The notes under the pieces were generated by a model. That model had not been told where the DNA came from and did no database searches. It saw only the letters and a list, made by a program, of their open reading frames with translations. Below, piece by piece: positions 30,758 to 39,406 of a stretch of 64,000 nucleotides of DNA. Positions within the stretch are counted from its first letter, which is position 1. Each line of letters begins with the position of its first letter. This stretch comes from DATJGR01 sp963780795 (GTDB lineage: Bacteria > Pseudomonadota > Gammaproteobacteria > Pseudomonadales > Azotimanducaceae): assembly GCA_963780795.1 (NCBI GenBank), contig CAWADH010000005.1:372001-436000 (forward strand). The letters run 5' to 3'. A program made the position numbers and the translations under genes.

Positions 30758-32041
30758 TCACTGTAACGTCGCGCCCGCCCGCCGGAGCGCGAGCGCCAGC
30801 GCGACGCTGCACAGCAGCGAGCCCGCCACCATCATGAGGCTCGCCGCGTAGCTGCCCGTGAGATCGTGAACGCGCCCGATCACGAACGGGCCGACGAAAC
30901 CGCCGAGATTGCCGAACGAGTTGATCAGCGCGATGGCGCCGGCCGCTGCGGTGCCGCTGAGGAACATCGTCGGCAACGCCCAGAACACCGGCACCGCGCT
31001 CCAGATGCCCACCGCCGCGATCGACAGCGCCAGAACGCCGACGATCGGCGAATCTCCGTACGCGCTCGCCGCGAGCCCCGCGGCGCCGACGAACGCAGCC
31101 AGAGCGATGTGTACATACCGCTCGCCGGTGCGGTCGGAGTGCGCGCCGACGATCACCATCGCAAACGCCGCGGCGACGAACGGAATGGCCGACACCAGCG
31201 CCACTTCGGCGCGGCTCAGCGCCGAGAACGACGCGATGATCTGCGGGGTCCAGAAGCTGATGCTGTAGAAGCCGATCACCAGCGAAAAGTACAAAACGGC
31301 GAGACACCAGACGATCGGATGCAGCAGCGCACTGCGCAACGTTACCCCGCGAGCGGCGATCGTCTGCGCCTCGGCGCCGATGTGGTCGTCGAGGGTGCGC
31401 CTCTCCTCGGCCGTTAGCCAGCGAGCTTCGGCCGGACGATCGGTGAGATAGAACAACACGATCACGCCCAGCACCACAGATGGGATTCCTTCCGCAATGA
31501 AGATCCATTGCCATCCCGCAACGCCCGCAAATCCGTCCAGACCGAACAACGCCGCCGACATCGGGCCGCCGATCACGCCGGCGATCGCGGTCGCCGTCAT
31601 GAAGCGTGAAACCGCCGCCGCGCGTTCCGCTGCTGGAAACCACAGCCCGAGGTAGTAAATGACACCCGGAAAGAAGCCGGCCTCGGCTGCGCCGAGCAGG
31701 AATCGCAGCGCGTAGAAGCTCGCCGGCGAGTGCACGAACGCCATCGCCGACGAGATCAGTCCCCACGTGATCATGATGCGCGCGATCCAGACACGCGCGC
31801 CGACGCGCGCCAGAATCAGATTGCTCGGCACCTCGAACAGGAAGTAGCCGATGAAGAAGATGCCGGCGCCGAGGCCGTACACCGAATCGCTGAAGCCGAG
31901 CGCGCTCTTCATCTGCAGCTGCGCGAAGCCGACATTGATGCGGTCGAGATATGCGGCGACGTACAACAGGAACAGGAAGGGGATCAGCCGTCGCGACACC
32001 TTACGCAGCGTCGCGCGAAGGTCGACCGCCTGCGCGATCAA
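30758..32041 (-). CDS. MFS transporter, ACS type (second copy)
   Basis: 427 aa from a TTG (32041) that overlaps the stop of the DUF1648 gene; GTG at 31999 is an alternative. Twelve hydrophobic helices; SRRLIPFLFLLYVAAYLDRINVGFAQLQM, GAGIFFIGYFLFEVPSNLILARVGARVWIARI and GFFPGVIYYLGLWFPAAER mark it as an ACS permease like the one at 9937. It is translationally coupled to a DUF1648 membrane protein and an OsmC gene upstream, an unusual combination for an organic-anion importer. The substrate cannot be inferred. Confidence 0.9.
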   Translation of the reverse strand: MIAQAVDLRATLRKVSRRLIPFLFLLYVAAYLDRINVGFAQLQMKSALGFSDSVYGLGAGIFFIGYFLFEVPSNLILARVGARVWIARIMITWGLISSAMAFVHSPASFYALRFLLGAAEAGFFPGVIYYLGLWFPAAERAAAVSRFMTATAIAGVIGGPMSAALFGLDGFAGVAGWQWIFIAEGIPSVVLGVIVLFYLTDRPAEARWLTAEERRTLDDHIGAEAQTIAARGVTLRSALLHPIVWCLAVLYFSLVIGFYSISFWTPQIIASFSALSRAEVALVSAIPFVAAAFAMVIVGAHSDRTGERYVHIALAAFVGAAGLAASAYGDSPIVGVLALSIAAVGIWSAVPVFWALPTMFLSGTAAAGAIALINSFGNLGGFVGPFVIGRVHDLTGSYAASLMMVAGSLLCSVALALALRRAGATLQ

Positions 32042-32553
32042 CCCTCCGGACGCCGTCGGAAGTGCCGGACCATGGCAGCAATCCAGAGAAGCACCGCCAC
32101 CACGTAGGTGACCAGCCCGATGAGGAACGGCTGCGCGGCGAGTCGCGCCGGGCTGCGCATGTTCGCCTGCACCACCTCCCAGTGCACGAAGCACAGCAGC
32201 GCGGTGAACAGCACCGCGAACCACACCGCGTGATTGCGCAGATAGTCGAGCGTCGATCCGATCCGCTCGGGCGCGAGCCAGTACTCACGGTTCGGAACGT
32301 TGATCAAGCGCGGCGGAATCGTCTCCACGAGGCGCTGCGGCACCACGATCAACAGCGGAATCGCGACGGTGCCGATCAGCATGAACGCGAGATAGTCGCC
32401 GCGCGCCATGAAGCCGTCGGCCTGGCCGCCGAGGCCGAAATGCGAGGCGACCAGCGGCGGCAGCCCGCTGCCGCTGATCCACACGAAGGCGGCCGCGCCG
32501 ATCAGCACCACCCAGAAGCCGCGCATCGACGGTTCGAACCCGCGGTCACGCAT
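32038..32553 (-). CDS. DUF1648 domain membrane protein
   Basis: 171 aa; ATG 32553 overlaps the OsmC gene by eight bases, and ATG 32526 is an alternative. The N-terminal helix GFWVVLIGAAAFVWISGSGLPPLVASHFGLGGQADGFM carries the DUF1648 pattern (LP..V..HF...G.ADG). Three further helices follow: MLIGTVAIPLLIVVP, AVWFAVLFTALLCFVHWEVV and FLIGLVTYVVAVLLWIAAM. DUF1648 is found in immunity and transport-associated membrane proteins, function unclear. Its stop overlaps the TTG of the MFS transporter by four bases. Confidence 0.78.
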   Translation of the reverse strand: MRDRGFEPSMRGFWVVLIGAAAFVWISGSGLPPLVASHFGLGGQADGFMARGDYLAFMLIGTVAIPLLIVVPQRLVETIPPRLINVPNREYWLAPERIGSTLDYLRNHAVWFAVLFTALLCFVHWEVVQANMRSPARLAAQPFLIGLVTYVVAVLLWIAAMVRHFRRRPEG

Positions 32554-33013
32554 AGACAGGCTCGCAACGCACGTCGGTTTTCACGGAATTGGCGATGAAA
32601 CACTCGTCGTGCGCTTCGTGATGCATCGCCTCGATGTCTGCGCGGGTAGGCAACTGGTCACCGGAAAACGTGGCCTCGGGTTTCAACGTAACGGTCGACA
32701 TCACCATCTTGCCGGCGGCGTTCTTCTCCATCACGCCGACGGGGTTGTCGCGATAACTGTCGACACGGAACTTGTGGCCGGCCGCAATCGACAGGAAGAA
32801 CAGCATGTGGCAACTCGAGATCGACGCGATGAACGCTTCCTCCGGGTCGACCGCGCTCGCATCCGAATACGGCAATGGCACCACGTGCGGCGACGACGAA
32901 CCCGGCACTTCCGCGCCGCCGTCGAACTTCATCTGATGCCTGCGGCTGTAGCGGTTGTCGACGAACTTCTGCTCGCCGCGCGACCAGGATATTTCCGCGG
33001 TGTAGCTTGCCAT
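32546..33013 (-). CDS. OsmC family peroxiredoxin-like protein
   Basis: 155 aa from an ATG with CAGGAG upstream. The two reactive cysteines Cys68 (SSCHMLFFL) and Cys138 (HDECFIANSVKTD) and the DPEEAFIASISSCH motif identify OsmC/Ohr-type hydroperoxide reductases, which reduce organic hydroperoxides with lipoylated dihydrolipoamide as donor. Its product would act in the cytoplasm. It leads a chain of overlapping genes (OsmC, DUF1648, MFS). Its place beside GFA and VOC genes fits the detoxification theme of this stretch. Confidence 0.92.
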   Translation of the reverse strand: MASYTAEISWSRGEQKFVDNRYSRRHQMKFDGGAEVPGSSSPHVVPLPYSDASAVDPEEAFIASISSCHMLFFLSIAAGHKFRVDSYRDNPVGVMEKNAAGKMVMSTVTLKPEATFSGDQLPTRADIEAMHHEAHDECFIANSVKTDVRCEPVYA

Positions 33014-33090
33014 GCGTGCGTTCTCCTGTACGGCGCCCTCTGCCGCGCATACGCGGCGCGCATTAGAACGCATCTGGGCGCCGCCGAACA

Positions 33091-33522
33091 TCACCGCCGT
33101 GCGCGATACTCGCGCAACGCCGCTTCGTCGAGTTGCGGCAGCGCATCGGCGATGGTGTGCCAGGCGGCCTTCTTCTCGACGAAGATGTGCTTGTCGGGCA
33201 TAACGTCCGGATCGTCGTCGAGCGTACCGGCGGCGATTTCGATGAGCGGTCCTTCGGACGACGGATCCGGCACCGGCGAACCGCAGCGGATGCAGAAGCA
33301 GCTTCGATAAGCGGGTGCCTCATTCAGAATCGGCGCGTCGTAGGTCTTGATCAGTTCGCGTCCGGTCAGCAGACGGAACGCACTGCGCGGCGCCGCGACA
33401 CCGGCCATGAACGCCGCGCCGCTGACCTTACGGCAGCGGTTGCAGTGACACAGTTCGAACGGACCGGTGAAATGGTCGAACTCGAACGTCACGCCGCCGC
33501 ACAGGCAACTGCCTTTAACCAT
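33091..33522 (-). CDS. GFA family protein (second copy)
   Basis: 143 aa. Zinc ligands: CLCGGVTF, CHCNRCRK (residues about 25-32) and CIRCGSPV. The sequence after the third Cys pair, with DPSSEGPLIEIAAGTLDDDPDVMPDKHIFVEKKAAWHTI, is the subgroup often annotated as formaldehyde-activating. It precedes two VOC genes on one transcript, separated by 6 and 7 bases, so the three probably work on related small molecules. Confidence 0.9.
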   Translation of the reverse strand: MVKGSCLCGGVTFEFDHFTGPFELCHCNRCRKVSGAAFMAGVAAPRSAFRLLTGRELIKTYDAPILNEAPAYRSCFCIRCGSPVPDPSSEGPLIEIAAGTLDDDPDVMPDKHIFVEKKAAWHTIADALPQLDEAALREYRARR

Positions 33523-33528
33523 GCATGC

Positions 33529-33933
33529 TCAACCGGATTCGTCGAGGCGCGTGCGGATCTCGTCGACCGACAGCGTCTGCTTGCGCGTCGCGATCTGCCA
33601 GATGTTGTTCCATGGATCTCTGACCATGCCGCGGCGATCGCCATACGGCAGATCCATCGGCTCTTCGAGCGATTGCGCACCGGCTTCGAGCGCGCGCTGA
33701 TACGTCGCGTCGGCATCGTCGACGTAGACGTAGAGGAACGCGGTCACCGTGTCGCGAACGCCTGCGCCGCTCACCATGACGATCGAGTCGCCGATCTTCA
33801 TCTCCGACGGCATCGCCGCGCGAAACTCGCCTTCGGCCCCGAACGTGTGGCGCAGGAAGTCGATCATCTGCTCGACGTCGCTGACGACGATGCGCGGCGT
33901 GACGGTGTGCCATCCGTCGGGTGTCGACTTCAT
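33529..33933 (-). CDS. VOC family protein (glyoxalase/bleomycin resistance type, PhnB-like)
   Basis: 134 aa, one VOC module pair. Reads GWHTVTPRIVVSDVEQMIDFLRHTFGAEG, MKIGDSIVMVSGAG, VTAFLYVYVDDADATYQRALEAGAQ and GDRRGMVRDPWNNIWQIAT, typical of the PhnB-like subgroup with conserved GDR and W residues. Metal ligands are partly replaced, so a binding or isomerase role is as likely as catalysis. It is the middle gene of GFA-VOC-VOC. Confidence 0.9.
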   Translation of the reverse strand: MKSTPDGWHTVTPRIVVSDVEQMIDFLRHTFGAEGEFRAAMPSEMKIGDSIVMVSGAGVRDTVTAFLYVYVDDADATYQRALEAGAQSLEEPMDLPYGDRRGMVRDPWNNIWQIATRKQTLSVDEIRTRLDESG

Positions 33934-33940
33934 CGCTGTT

Positions 33941-34351
33941 TCACTCCGGCGTCTCCGAACGCGCTTGCAGACCGATCACGGTCTTGTCCCCATCGGTCTG
34001 CAACAGACCTTTCGACTGATCGAGGATCACCAGGCGATTCTGCCACGGGTCCTGCAGAACGGCGCACAGCCCGATGCGGATCTCGAACGGGCCGACCACG
34101 ACTGATCCACCGGCCGTGACGAATCGTTGGATCGCTTCGGGTACGGACTCGACCAGCAGATCGGTCTCGATCGGCCGTTTGTCGGTGTGCAGCACCAGTT
34201 CGGCGTCGGTGTTCGGCAAGCGCAGCCCGGCGGCCGTTGCGTCGCGCCAGATCAATTCGTGGCCGAGTGAACCGACGTAGAACAGCAGCGCGGCGTCGAG
34301 ATCGGTCACCGGAATGGAGAAGCAATCGATCTTGTCGAAGAGCGCCGGCAT
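33941..34351 (-). CDS. VOC family protein
   Basis: 136 aa. KIDCFSIPVTDLDAALLFYVGSLGHELIWRD and DAELVLHTDKRP give the first half, FEIRIGLCAVLQDPWQNRLVILDQSKG the second. The HELIWRD segment differs from the copies at 33529 and 41748, so these are distant paralogs. It lies seven bases upstream of the VOC gene at 33529-33933. Substrate unknown. The final 25 residues (TDGDKTVIGLQARSETPE) extend beyond the usual fold. Confidence 0.88.
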   Translation of the reverse strand: MPALFDKIDCFSIPVTDLDAALLFYVGSLGHELIWRDATAAGLRLPNTDAELVLHTDKRPIETDLLVESVPEAIQRFVTAGGSVVVGPFEIRIGLCAVLQDPWQNRLVILDQSKGLLQTDGDKTVIGLQARSETPE

Positions 34352-34355
34352 GCGG

Positions 34356-34571
34356 CTAACCGTCGCGATCGGCCGCGTATTCGGCGCGGATGATCCGCAC
34401 CGTCAACACCAGCGCAACGATCGCAAGCATTCCGACGCCGACCGCGACCCACGGCAGCTCGTGCACCCATGCGTACCAGGACGCCACCAGACCGTTACCG
34501 ACGATCAATACGACATAGAACAAGCCGGCAATTGCGGTGACTCTTCGACTGCGGCTGCCCATCTGACCCAC
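34356..34571 (-). CDS. Small two-helix membrane protein, unknown
   Basis: 71 aa with helices AIAGLFYVVLIVGNGLVASWY and WVAVGVGMLAIVALVLTVRII and a basic, positive-inside N-terminus (GSRSRRV). Length and codon usage match its neighbours. It sits five bases upstream of the VOC gene at 33941 in the same direction. No family is recognisable; a small subunit or immunity-type peptide is possible. Confidence 0.6.
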   Translation of the reverse strand: MGQMGSRSRRVTAIAGLFYVVLIVGNGLVASWYAWVHELPWVAVGVGMLAIVALVLTVRIIRAEYAADRDG

Positions 34572-34667
34572 GCGATCTGACCGACGCGCAGGATAGCGTC
34601 GCGTGCATCGCTCTGCACGGTTCGCGTCCTGTCATTTTCCGCGGCCTAGCGCAGCGCGGACGCGTCG

Positions 34668-35126
34668 TCAGGCTCTGCGTTTCGTCGGGTGCGTCGAGCG
34701 GAAACTGATCGCAAGACGGTTCCACGCGTTGATGGTGGACACGAGCAGCGTCAGCTTGACCAGTTCGTCCTCGGCGAATTGTTCGCGCGCAATTTCATAC
34801 ACCGCGTCGGGCACGTGCGTTTCCGAGACGCGCGTGACGGCGTCGGTCCACGCCAGCGCGGCGCGCTCGCGATCGGTATACAGCGACGACTCGCGCCACG
34901 CGTCGAGCAGATACAGCCGCTCTTCGGTCTCGCCCCGGTTACGCGCTTCGCGCGTGTGCATGTAGATGCAATAGGCACAACCGTTGATCTGCGACGCGCG
35001 CGTCTTCACCAGGTCGATCAGCGCGGGTTCGAGTCCGCACTGCTGCACGTAGGTTTCCAGCGCCAGCATCGCGTTCATCGCTTCCGGCGCGGCCTGGTAG
35101 GGATTCAATCTGGCTTTTGTCGTCAT
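34668..35126 (-). CDS. Carboxymuconolactone decarboxylase/AhpD-like family protein
   Basis: 152 aa. The AhpD-type redox centre is Cys50-x-x-Cys53 with His57 (INGCAYCIYMHTREAR), preceded by KTRASQ, and the C-terminal helical half has ERAALAWTDAVTRVSE. This subgroup is often labelled as CMD or DUF3818-like alkylhydroperoxidase. The CxxC-x3-H group supports thiol-based peroxide reduction. It is the third gene behind the EmrA/EmrB-type pump genes (33 bases from EmrB) and may be under the same divergent LysR regulator. Confidence 0.92.
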   Translation of the reverse strand: MTTKARLNPYQAAPEAMNAMLALETYVQQCGLEPALIDLVKTRASQINGCAYCIYMHTREARNRGETEERLYLLDAWRESSLYTDRERAALAWTDAVTRVSETHVPDAVYEIAREQFAEDELVKLTLLVSTINAWNRLAISFRSTHPTKRRA

Positions 35127-35159
35127 GTCGTTCTCCGTTTTTGCGATAGGAAGGAGTCG

Positions 35160-36713
35160 TTAGTGAACGGCGGCGGTTTCCCTCGGTTGCGGTTTGCGCA
35201 ACAGCAGCGCGGCCACCAGCGCGATCAGCAGCACCACGCCCAGCAGGAAGAACGTGTCGCCGTAGGCCATCACGTACGCCTGCCGCCGCACGGTGCGGCC
35301 GATCGCGACGATCGCCTGATGCGTCGCCTCTGCCTGATCGCCGACGCCATGCGACAGGAAATACTGCGTCAGCGAATCGATCCGTGCGCGGGTTGCCTCG
35401 TTCAGTTGTGACACCGTCTGGGCGAGCACGTTCGAGTGGAACTGTTCGCGCACGGTGACGAACGTCTGCAGCATCGCGATGCCGATGGCGCCGCCGAGGT
35501 TGCGCATCATGTTGAAAAGCGCCGAGGCAGAGCCGGCCTGTTCGGGTTCGATGCCGGCAGTCGCCACCGCCGACAACGGCGCGAACATCAGCGCCTGGCC
35601 GATCGCGCGCACGATGTTCGGCAACAGCAGTTGATCGGCCGCGTAGTCGGGCGACATACCCGCGTTCATGAAATTGCTGATGGCGAACAACGCGAAGCCG
35701 AACGCGATCAGCGCGCGCGCATCGATGCGCTTCATCAGCCGAGGCACGAGTGGAATCAGCAGCAGCTGCGGCAATCCGGTCCACGCCAGCACCATGCCGA
35801 TCTGTTCCGCGTTGTAACCTTGCACACGCGTCAGATACACCGGCAACACGTAGACGGAACCGTAAAGCGCGATGCCGAGCATGAAGTTGGCGATGATGCC
35901 GAAACCGAAGTTGCGGCGCGCGAGCAGACGCAGATTCAGCAGCGGCTTCGCGGTCGTCAGCTCGATCCATACGAACAGCGCCAGCGCGACCGCCGCGATG
36001 ATCAGCAGCCGCACGATGAACGGCGAGCCGAACCAGTCGTCCTTGTTGCCTTCTTCGAGCGCCGTCTGCAAAGCGGCCAACCCGATCGCGATCGCCGCGA
36101 TGCCGCGCCAGTCGCCGCTGCGCAACAGGCCGAGTCGCATCGGCGCGCGCTCGAGCGAGAACCACAGCATCGCGATCATCACCGCACCGGGCACCAGGTT
36201 GACGTAGAAGACGTATTCCCAGCTCCAGTTCTCCGTGAGGTAGCCGCCGATCGTGGGGCCGATGGCCGGCGCGAACGTCGCCGACACGGCAAACAGTGCG
36301 AGCCCGACCGGTTGCTTCGCTTTCGGCAGCAGCGTGATCACCAGCGTGAACGCCATCGGAATCAACACGCCGCCCGTGAAGCCCTGGATGGCGCGCAGCG
36401 CGATCATCTGGTTCAGCGTCGTGGCCGACGCGCACGCCACCGAGAACAGCAGGAACAGCGCCGCGTTCGCGAGCAGATAGCGGCGCGCCGAGAACACCTG
36501 CGACAGCCAGCCGGTGAGTGGAATCACGACGATCTCGGCGACGAGATACGCAGTGGAGATCCAGCCGCCGTCGTCGATACCGGCGCCGATCGAACCCTGA
36601 ATGTCGGCGAGCGAGGCGTTGACGATCTGGATGTTCAGCACCGCCATGAACGCGCCGAGCGATGCGCCGAATATCGCGATCCAGGTTTTCGGCGCTACCG
36701 CGTCGCGGTCCAT
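35160..36713 (-). CDS. DHA2 family MFS multidrug efflux permease (EmrB/QacA type)
   Basis: 517 aa, fourteen predicted helices. GAFMAVLNIQIVNASLADIQGSIGAG is the DHA2 N-terminal motif, with WISTAYLVAEIVVIPLTGWLSQVFSARR next, IQGFTGGVLIPMAFTLVITLLP and GPTIGGYLTENWSWEYVFYVNLVPG later. EmrB pumps export hydrophobic drugs using the proton gradient through a tripartite assembly with EmrA and an outer-membrane factor. Its start is 20 bases from the end of the EmrA-like gene, so both are on one transcript; no outer-membrane factor gene is in the window. Confidence 0.94.
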   Translation of the reverse strand: MDRDAVAPKTWIAIFGASLGAFMAVLNIQIVNASLADIQGSIGAGIDDGGWISTAYLVAEIVVIPLTGWLSQVFSARRYLLANAALFLLFSVACASATTLNQMIALRAIQGFTGGVLIPMAFTLVITLLPKAKQPVGLALFAVSATFAPAIGPTIGGYLTENWSWEYVFYVNLVPGAVMIAMLWFSLERAPMRLGLLRSGDWRGIAAIAIGLAALQTALEEGNKDDWFGSPFIVRLLIIAAVALALFVWIELTTAKPLLNLRLLARRNFGFGIIANFMLGIALYGSVYVLPVYLTRVQGYNAEQIGMVLAWTGLPQLLLIPLVPRLMKRIDARALIAFGFALFAISNFMNAGMSPDYAADQLLLPNIVRAIGQALMFAPLSAVATAGIEPEQAGSASALFNMMRNLGGAIGIAMLQTFVTVREQFHSNVLAQTVSQLNEATRARIDSLTQYFLSHGVGDQAEATHQAIVAIGRTVRRQAYVMAYGDTFFLLGVVLLIALVAALLLRKPQPRETAAVH

Positions 36714-36733
36714 GATGCCCTCCGCCCCGCGTC

Positions 36734-37855
36734 TCAGTTCGCGGCCAGCGCGTGTGGATCGCGCGGCCAGCGCGTATCGATGGTCGGCTCCACCGACATG
36801 CCGGAGCGCAGCAGACCCGCCAGCGCGTGGTCGTCCAGCACGATCTTCACCGGAATGCGCTGCACGATCTTGGTGAAGTTGCCGGTCGCGTTGTCGGGCG
36901 GCAGCAACGCGAACTCGAGACCGCTCGCCGGCGACACGCTGTCGACGTGGCCGGTCAGACGAACGTCGGGAAATCCATCTACCCTGATGTGCACCGGCTG
37001 ACCGTCGCGCACGCGGGTGAGCTGCGTTTCTTTGAAGTTCGCGACGACGTATGCGTCGTCGACCGGTACCACCGCCATCAATTGCGTGCCGGCCGCGACG
37101 AATTGGCCGACGCGCACCGAACGCGCACCGACGGTGCCGCTCACCGGCGCGACGATGGTCGTATACGTCAGATTGATTTCCGCCTGGTGCGCCGCCGCTT
37201 CGGCGCGATCGCGCAGTGCAATCGACTGGTCGCGCTGCGTTGCCAGAACGTCGAGCTGTTTCTGCGCCGTGGTGAGCGCGGCATGCGCGTGCTGCAACTG
37301 CGCCGTCGCTTCCTGCAGCTTCGCCCGCGAACTCTGCGCCAGTTGCACGGTGCCGAAGCCGCGCTTCAGCAGATCCTGATAGCGCACGTCGTCCTGCCGC
37401 GCGAACTGCAGCGTTGCAGTGGTCGCGTCGATATCGGCCTGCTCCTGGGCGATCACCGAGCGCTGCAGTGCCAGTTGTGCGTCGAGGTTGCGAATCGACG
37501 CATCGGCCGCGGTCACGTCACCGCGCGCCGCTACCAGCGCGGTGCGGAAATCGCGGTCATCGATGCGCGCCAGCGGCTGACCTGCCTCGACGGCGGCGTT
37601 GTCGGCCACCAGCACTTCGGCGATGTAGCCGGACACCTTCGGCGCGATCGTCGTGTAGTCGGCCTTCACGTACGCGTCGTCGGTGGATTCCTGGAACCGG
37701 CCGACCGTCCAGTAATGCTGACCGGCGAACCCCGCGGCCACGATCAACCCGAGCAACACAAGACCGATCAGAGCGCGCTTCAGCGCGACACGCATCCGGT
37801 CGAAATCGGGTCGGATGCCAAACACCTCCAATCGCGAGAACGCTGCTTCCGACAT
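36734..37855 (-). CDS. EmrA-like membrane fusion protein (HlyD family)
   Basis: 373 aa from an ATG with GGAAGGAG upstream. Membrane anchor ALIGLVLLGLIVAAGFAGQHYW at about 30-52, then the barrel-sandwich KADYTTIAPKVSGYIAEVLVADNAAVEAGQPLARIDDRDF, a coiled-coil hairpin (about 110-220, AQLQHAHAALTTAQKQLDVLATQRDQS) and the second sandwich half RVGQFVAAGTQLMAVVP. It links the permease to an outer-membrane factor. Transcribed with the EmrB-like gene and divergent from the lysR-like gene, 125 bases away, with GATAATCC-type half sites in between. Confidence 0.93.
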   Translation of the reverse strand: MSEAAFSRLEVFGIRPDFDRMRVALKRALIGLVLLGLIVAAGFAGQHYWTVGRFQESTDDAYVKADYTTIAPKVSGYIAEVLVADNAAVEAGQPLARIDDRDFRTALVAARGDVTAADASIRNLDAQLALQRSVIAQEQADIDATTATLQFARQDDVRYQDLLKRGFGTVQLAQSSRAKLQEATAQLQHAHAALTTAQKQLDVLATQRDQSIALRDRAEAAAHQAEINLTYTTIVAPVSGTVGARSVRVGQFVAAGTQLMAVVPVDDAYVVANFKETQLTRVRDGQPVHIRVDGFPDVRLTGHVDSVSPASGLEFALLPPDNATGNFTKIVQRIPVKIVLDDHALAGLLRSGMSVEPTIDTRWPRDPHALAAN

Positions 37856-37922
37856 GGCCTGTGACTCCTTCCACTGACTGCTCACTACGATGGCGAGCAG
37901 GATGCCGTCGAGCGCGCGGTTT

Positions 37923-37970
37923 GATAATCCGGTCAAAGATGAAAGGATTATCCCGTTCCAACGGATAATC
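37923..37970. promoter_or_regulatory. Half sites for the LysR-type regulator
   Basis: GATAATCC at 37923-37930 and its exact complement GGATTATC at 37945-37952 (14 bases apart); a third, one-mismatch half GGATAATC at 37963-37970 ends 11 bases before the regulator ATG. The spacing resembles LysR binding and activation subsites. Confidence 0.6.
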
Positions 37971-37980
37971 GGAGCGAACG

Positions 37981-38901
37981 ATGGACCGGATGACCAGCCT
38001 CACCGTGTTCACGCGGGTGGTGGAGACCGGTGGATTTTCCGCCGCCGCCCGCAGGCTCGAGATGTCGACCACGATGGTGAGCAACCACGTGCAGGCCCTC
38101 GAAGACCGGCTCGGCGTACGCCTGCTGAACCGCACCACGCGCAAGGTCAGCGTCACCGAGATCGGCCGCATCTACTACGACCGTTGCAGCCAGATCCTCA
38201 GTCAACTCGAAGACGCGGATCGCATCGCCAGCGCCATGCAGGCAACGCCGCGCGGCACGCTGCGCATCCACGCATTCGGCGCGATCGTCGCGTTCATCAC
38301 GCCGGTGATCGGTGAGTACGTCGCGGCGTACCCGGAGGTGTCGGTGGACCTCACCACCGGCGAGCGGATGGTCGATCTGGTCGAAGAAGGTTACGACCTG
38401 GCGTTGCGCGCGCTCACACCGCCCGACTCGAGCCTGATCATCCGGCGTCTCACGCCGTGGCGACACGTACTGTGCTGCGCGCCTTCGTATCTGGACAAAC
38501 ACGGCCCGCTGCACAGCGCCGACGAACTCGCGCAGCGCAACTGCCTGCGCTACGCGTTCTATCCGTTCGGCGACGAATGGCACTTCACCGGCCCGAGCGG
38601 AGAGAACGTCGCCGTTCGGGTGAAAGGCAACCTGCTGACCAACAATGCCGAGGCGCTGCGCCGCATGACGCTCGACGGGCACGGCATCTGGCTGGGCGCG
38701 AGTTTCGTGCTGGCCGACGACATTGCGGCGGGCCGGCTGGTGCGTTTGTTAGAGGACCACACGCCGATCGAATTCGCGATCAACGCGCTGTATCCGCATC
38801 GCCATCACGTTTCGACCAAGGTGCGCCGCTTCATCGATCTGTTGGCGGAGCGGCTCACCGAGCATCGCGAGTGGCTCGACCCGGAGCTGTTCCGGCAGTG
38901 A
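37981..38901 (+). CDS. LysR family transcriptional regulator
   Basis: 306 aa. Winged helix at residues 1-64 (LTVFTRVVETGGFSAAARRLEMSTTMVSNHVQALEDRLGVRLLNRTTRKV) and a periplasmic-binding-like effector domain from about 90 to 300 (GTLRIHAFGAIVAFITPVIGEY). It belongs to the large group of LysR proteins with D-L-A-L-R and RRLTPWRHVLCCAPSYL. It is transcribed away from the EmrA/EmrB genes and probably controls them through the half sites at 37923-37970. Its end meets the minus-strand GNAT gene with 7 bases between. Confidence 0.94.
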   Translation: MDRMTSLTVFTRVVETGGFSAAARRLEMSTTMVSNHVQALEDRLGVRLLNRTTRKVSVTEIGRIYYDRCSQILSQLEDADRIASAMQATPRGTLRIHAFGAIVAFITPVIGEYVAAYPEVSVDLTTGERMVDLVEEGYDLALRALTPPDSSLIIRRLTPWRHVLCCAPSYLDKHGPLHSADELAQRNCLRYAFYPFGDEWHFTGPSGENVAVRVKGNLLTNNAEALRRMTLDGHGIWLGASFVLADDIAAGRLVRLLEDHTPIEFAINALYPHRHHVSTKVRRFIDLLAERLTEHREWLDPELFRQ

Positions 38902-38908
38902 GCTCAGC

Positions 38909-39406
38909 TCATCGCAGATTCAGAATCATCAGATGACACGGTCCGAGGCCGTTCGGATCGTACTGCCGCGAGATGCGAAAGCCCGCCTTCTCGAAGCCGC
39001 GGTGTGCGTGGGCGTTGTGAATCGAGGTGGTGAGGCCAATCAACGCGACGCGCGGGTCTTTCCGCAGCAGATCCGCCAGGGCAATAAGCGCCAGCGGGCC
39101 ACTGCCTTTGCCGACGTAACCGCGTTCGCCGATCAGGATGTCGGCGTCTGCCGAATTCTCCGGAATGTCGTGCAGGCCCAGCGAATCGAGCGTTACGCGA
39201 TCGACGTATTGCCAACGAATGTAGCCGACGTCGGTGCCGCCGCGCGCGATGACGCGCTGGAATCCGCCGTCCGGTGGATTTTCGGCCCACGCCAGGTTCG
39301 CCTCGGGTTCCGGATACCACGGTGCCACGTGCGGCTGACGCACCCATCTCGCGAGCGTCGCGAGATGCGCGGTAGTGAACGGTTGCAGCGTTACGTGCGC
39401 CGTCAT
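38909..39406 (-). CDS. GNAT family N-acetyltransferase, AAC(6')-like
   Basis: 165 aa. VTLQPFTTAHLATLARWVRQPHVAPWYPEPEANLAW, ADADILIGERGYVGKGSGPLALIALADLL as motif A and NAHAHRGFEKAGFRIS as motif B are close in layout to aminoglycoside 6'-acetyltransferases (Acetyltransf_8). Whether it acetylates aminoglycosides or a cell metabolite is open. Its ATG overlaps the stop of the HAD gene by four bases, making it the last gene of the LanC-like chain. Confidence 0.88.
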   Translation of the reverse strand: MTAHVTLQPFTTAHLATLARWVRQPHVAPWYPEPEANLAWAENPPDGGFQRVIARGGTDVGYIRWQYVDRVTLDSLGLHDIPENSADADILIGERGYVGKGSGPLALIALADLLRKDPRVALIGLTTSIHNAHAHRGFEKAGFRISRQYDPNGLGPCHLMILNLR

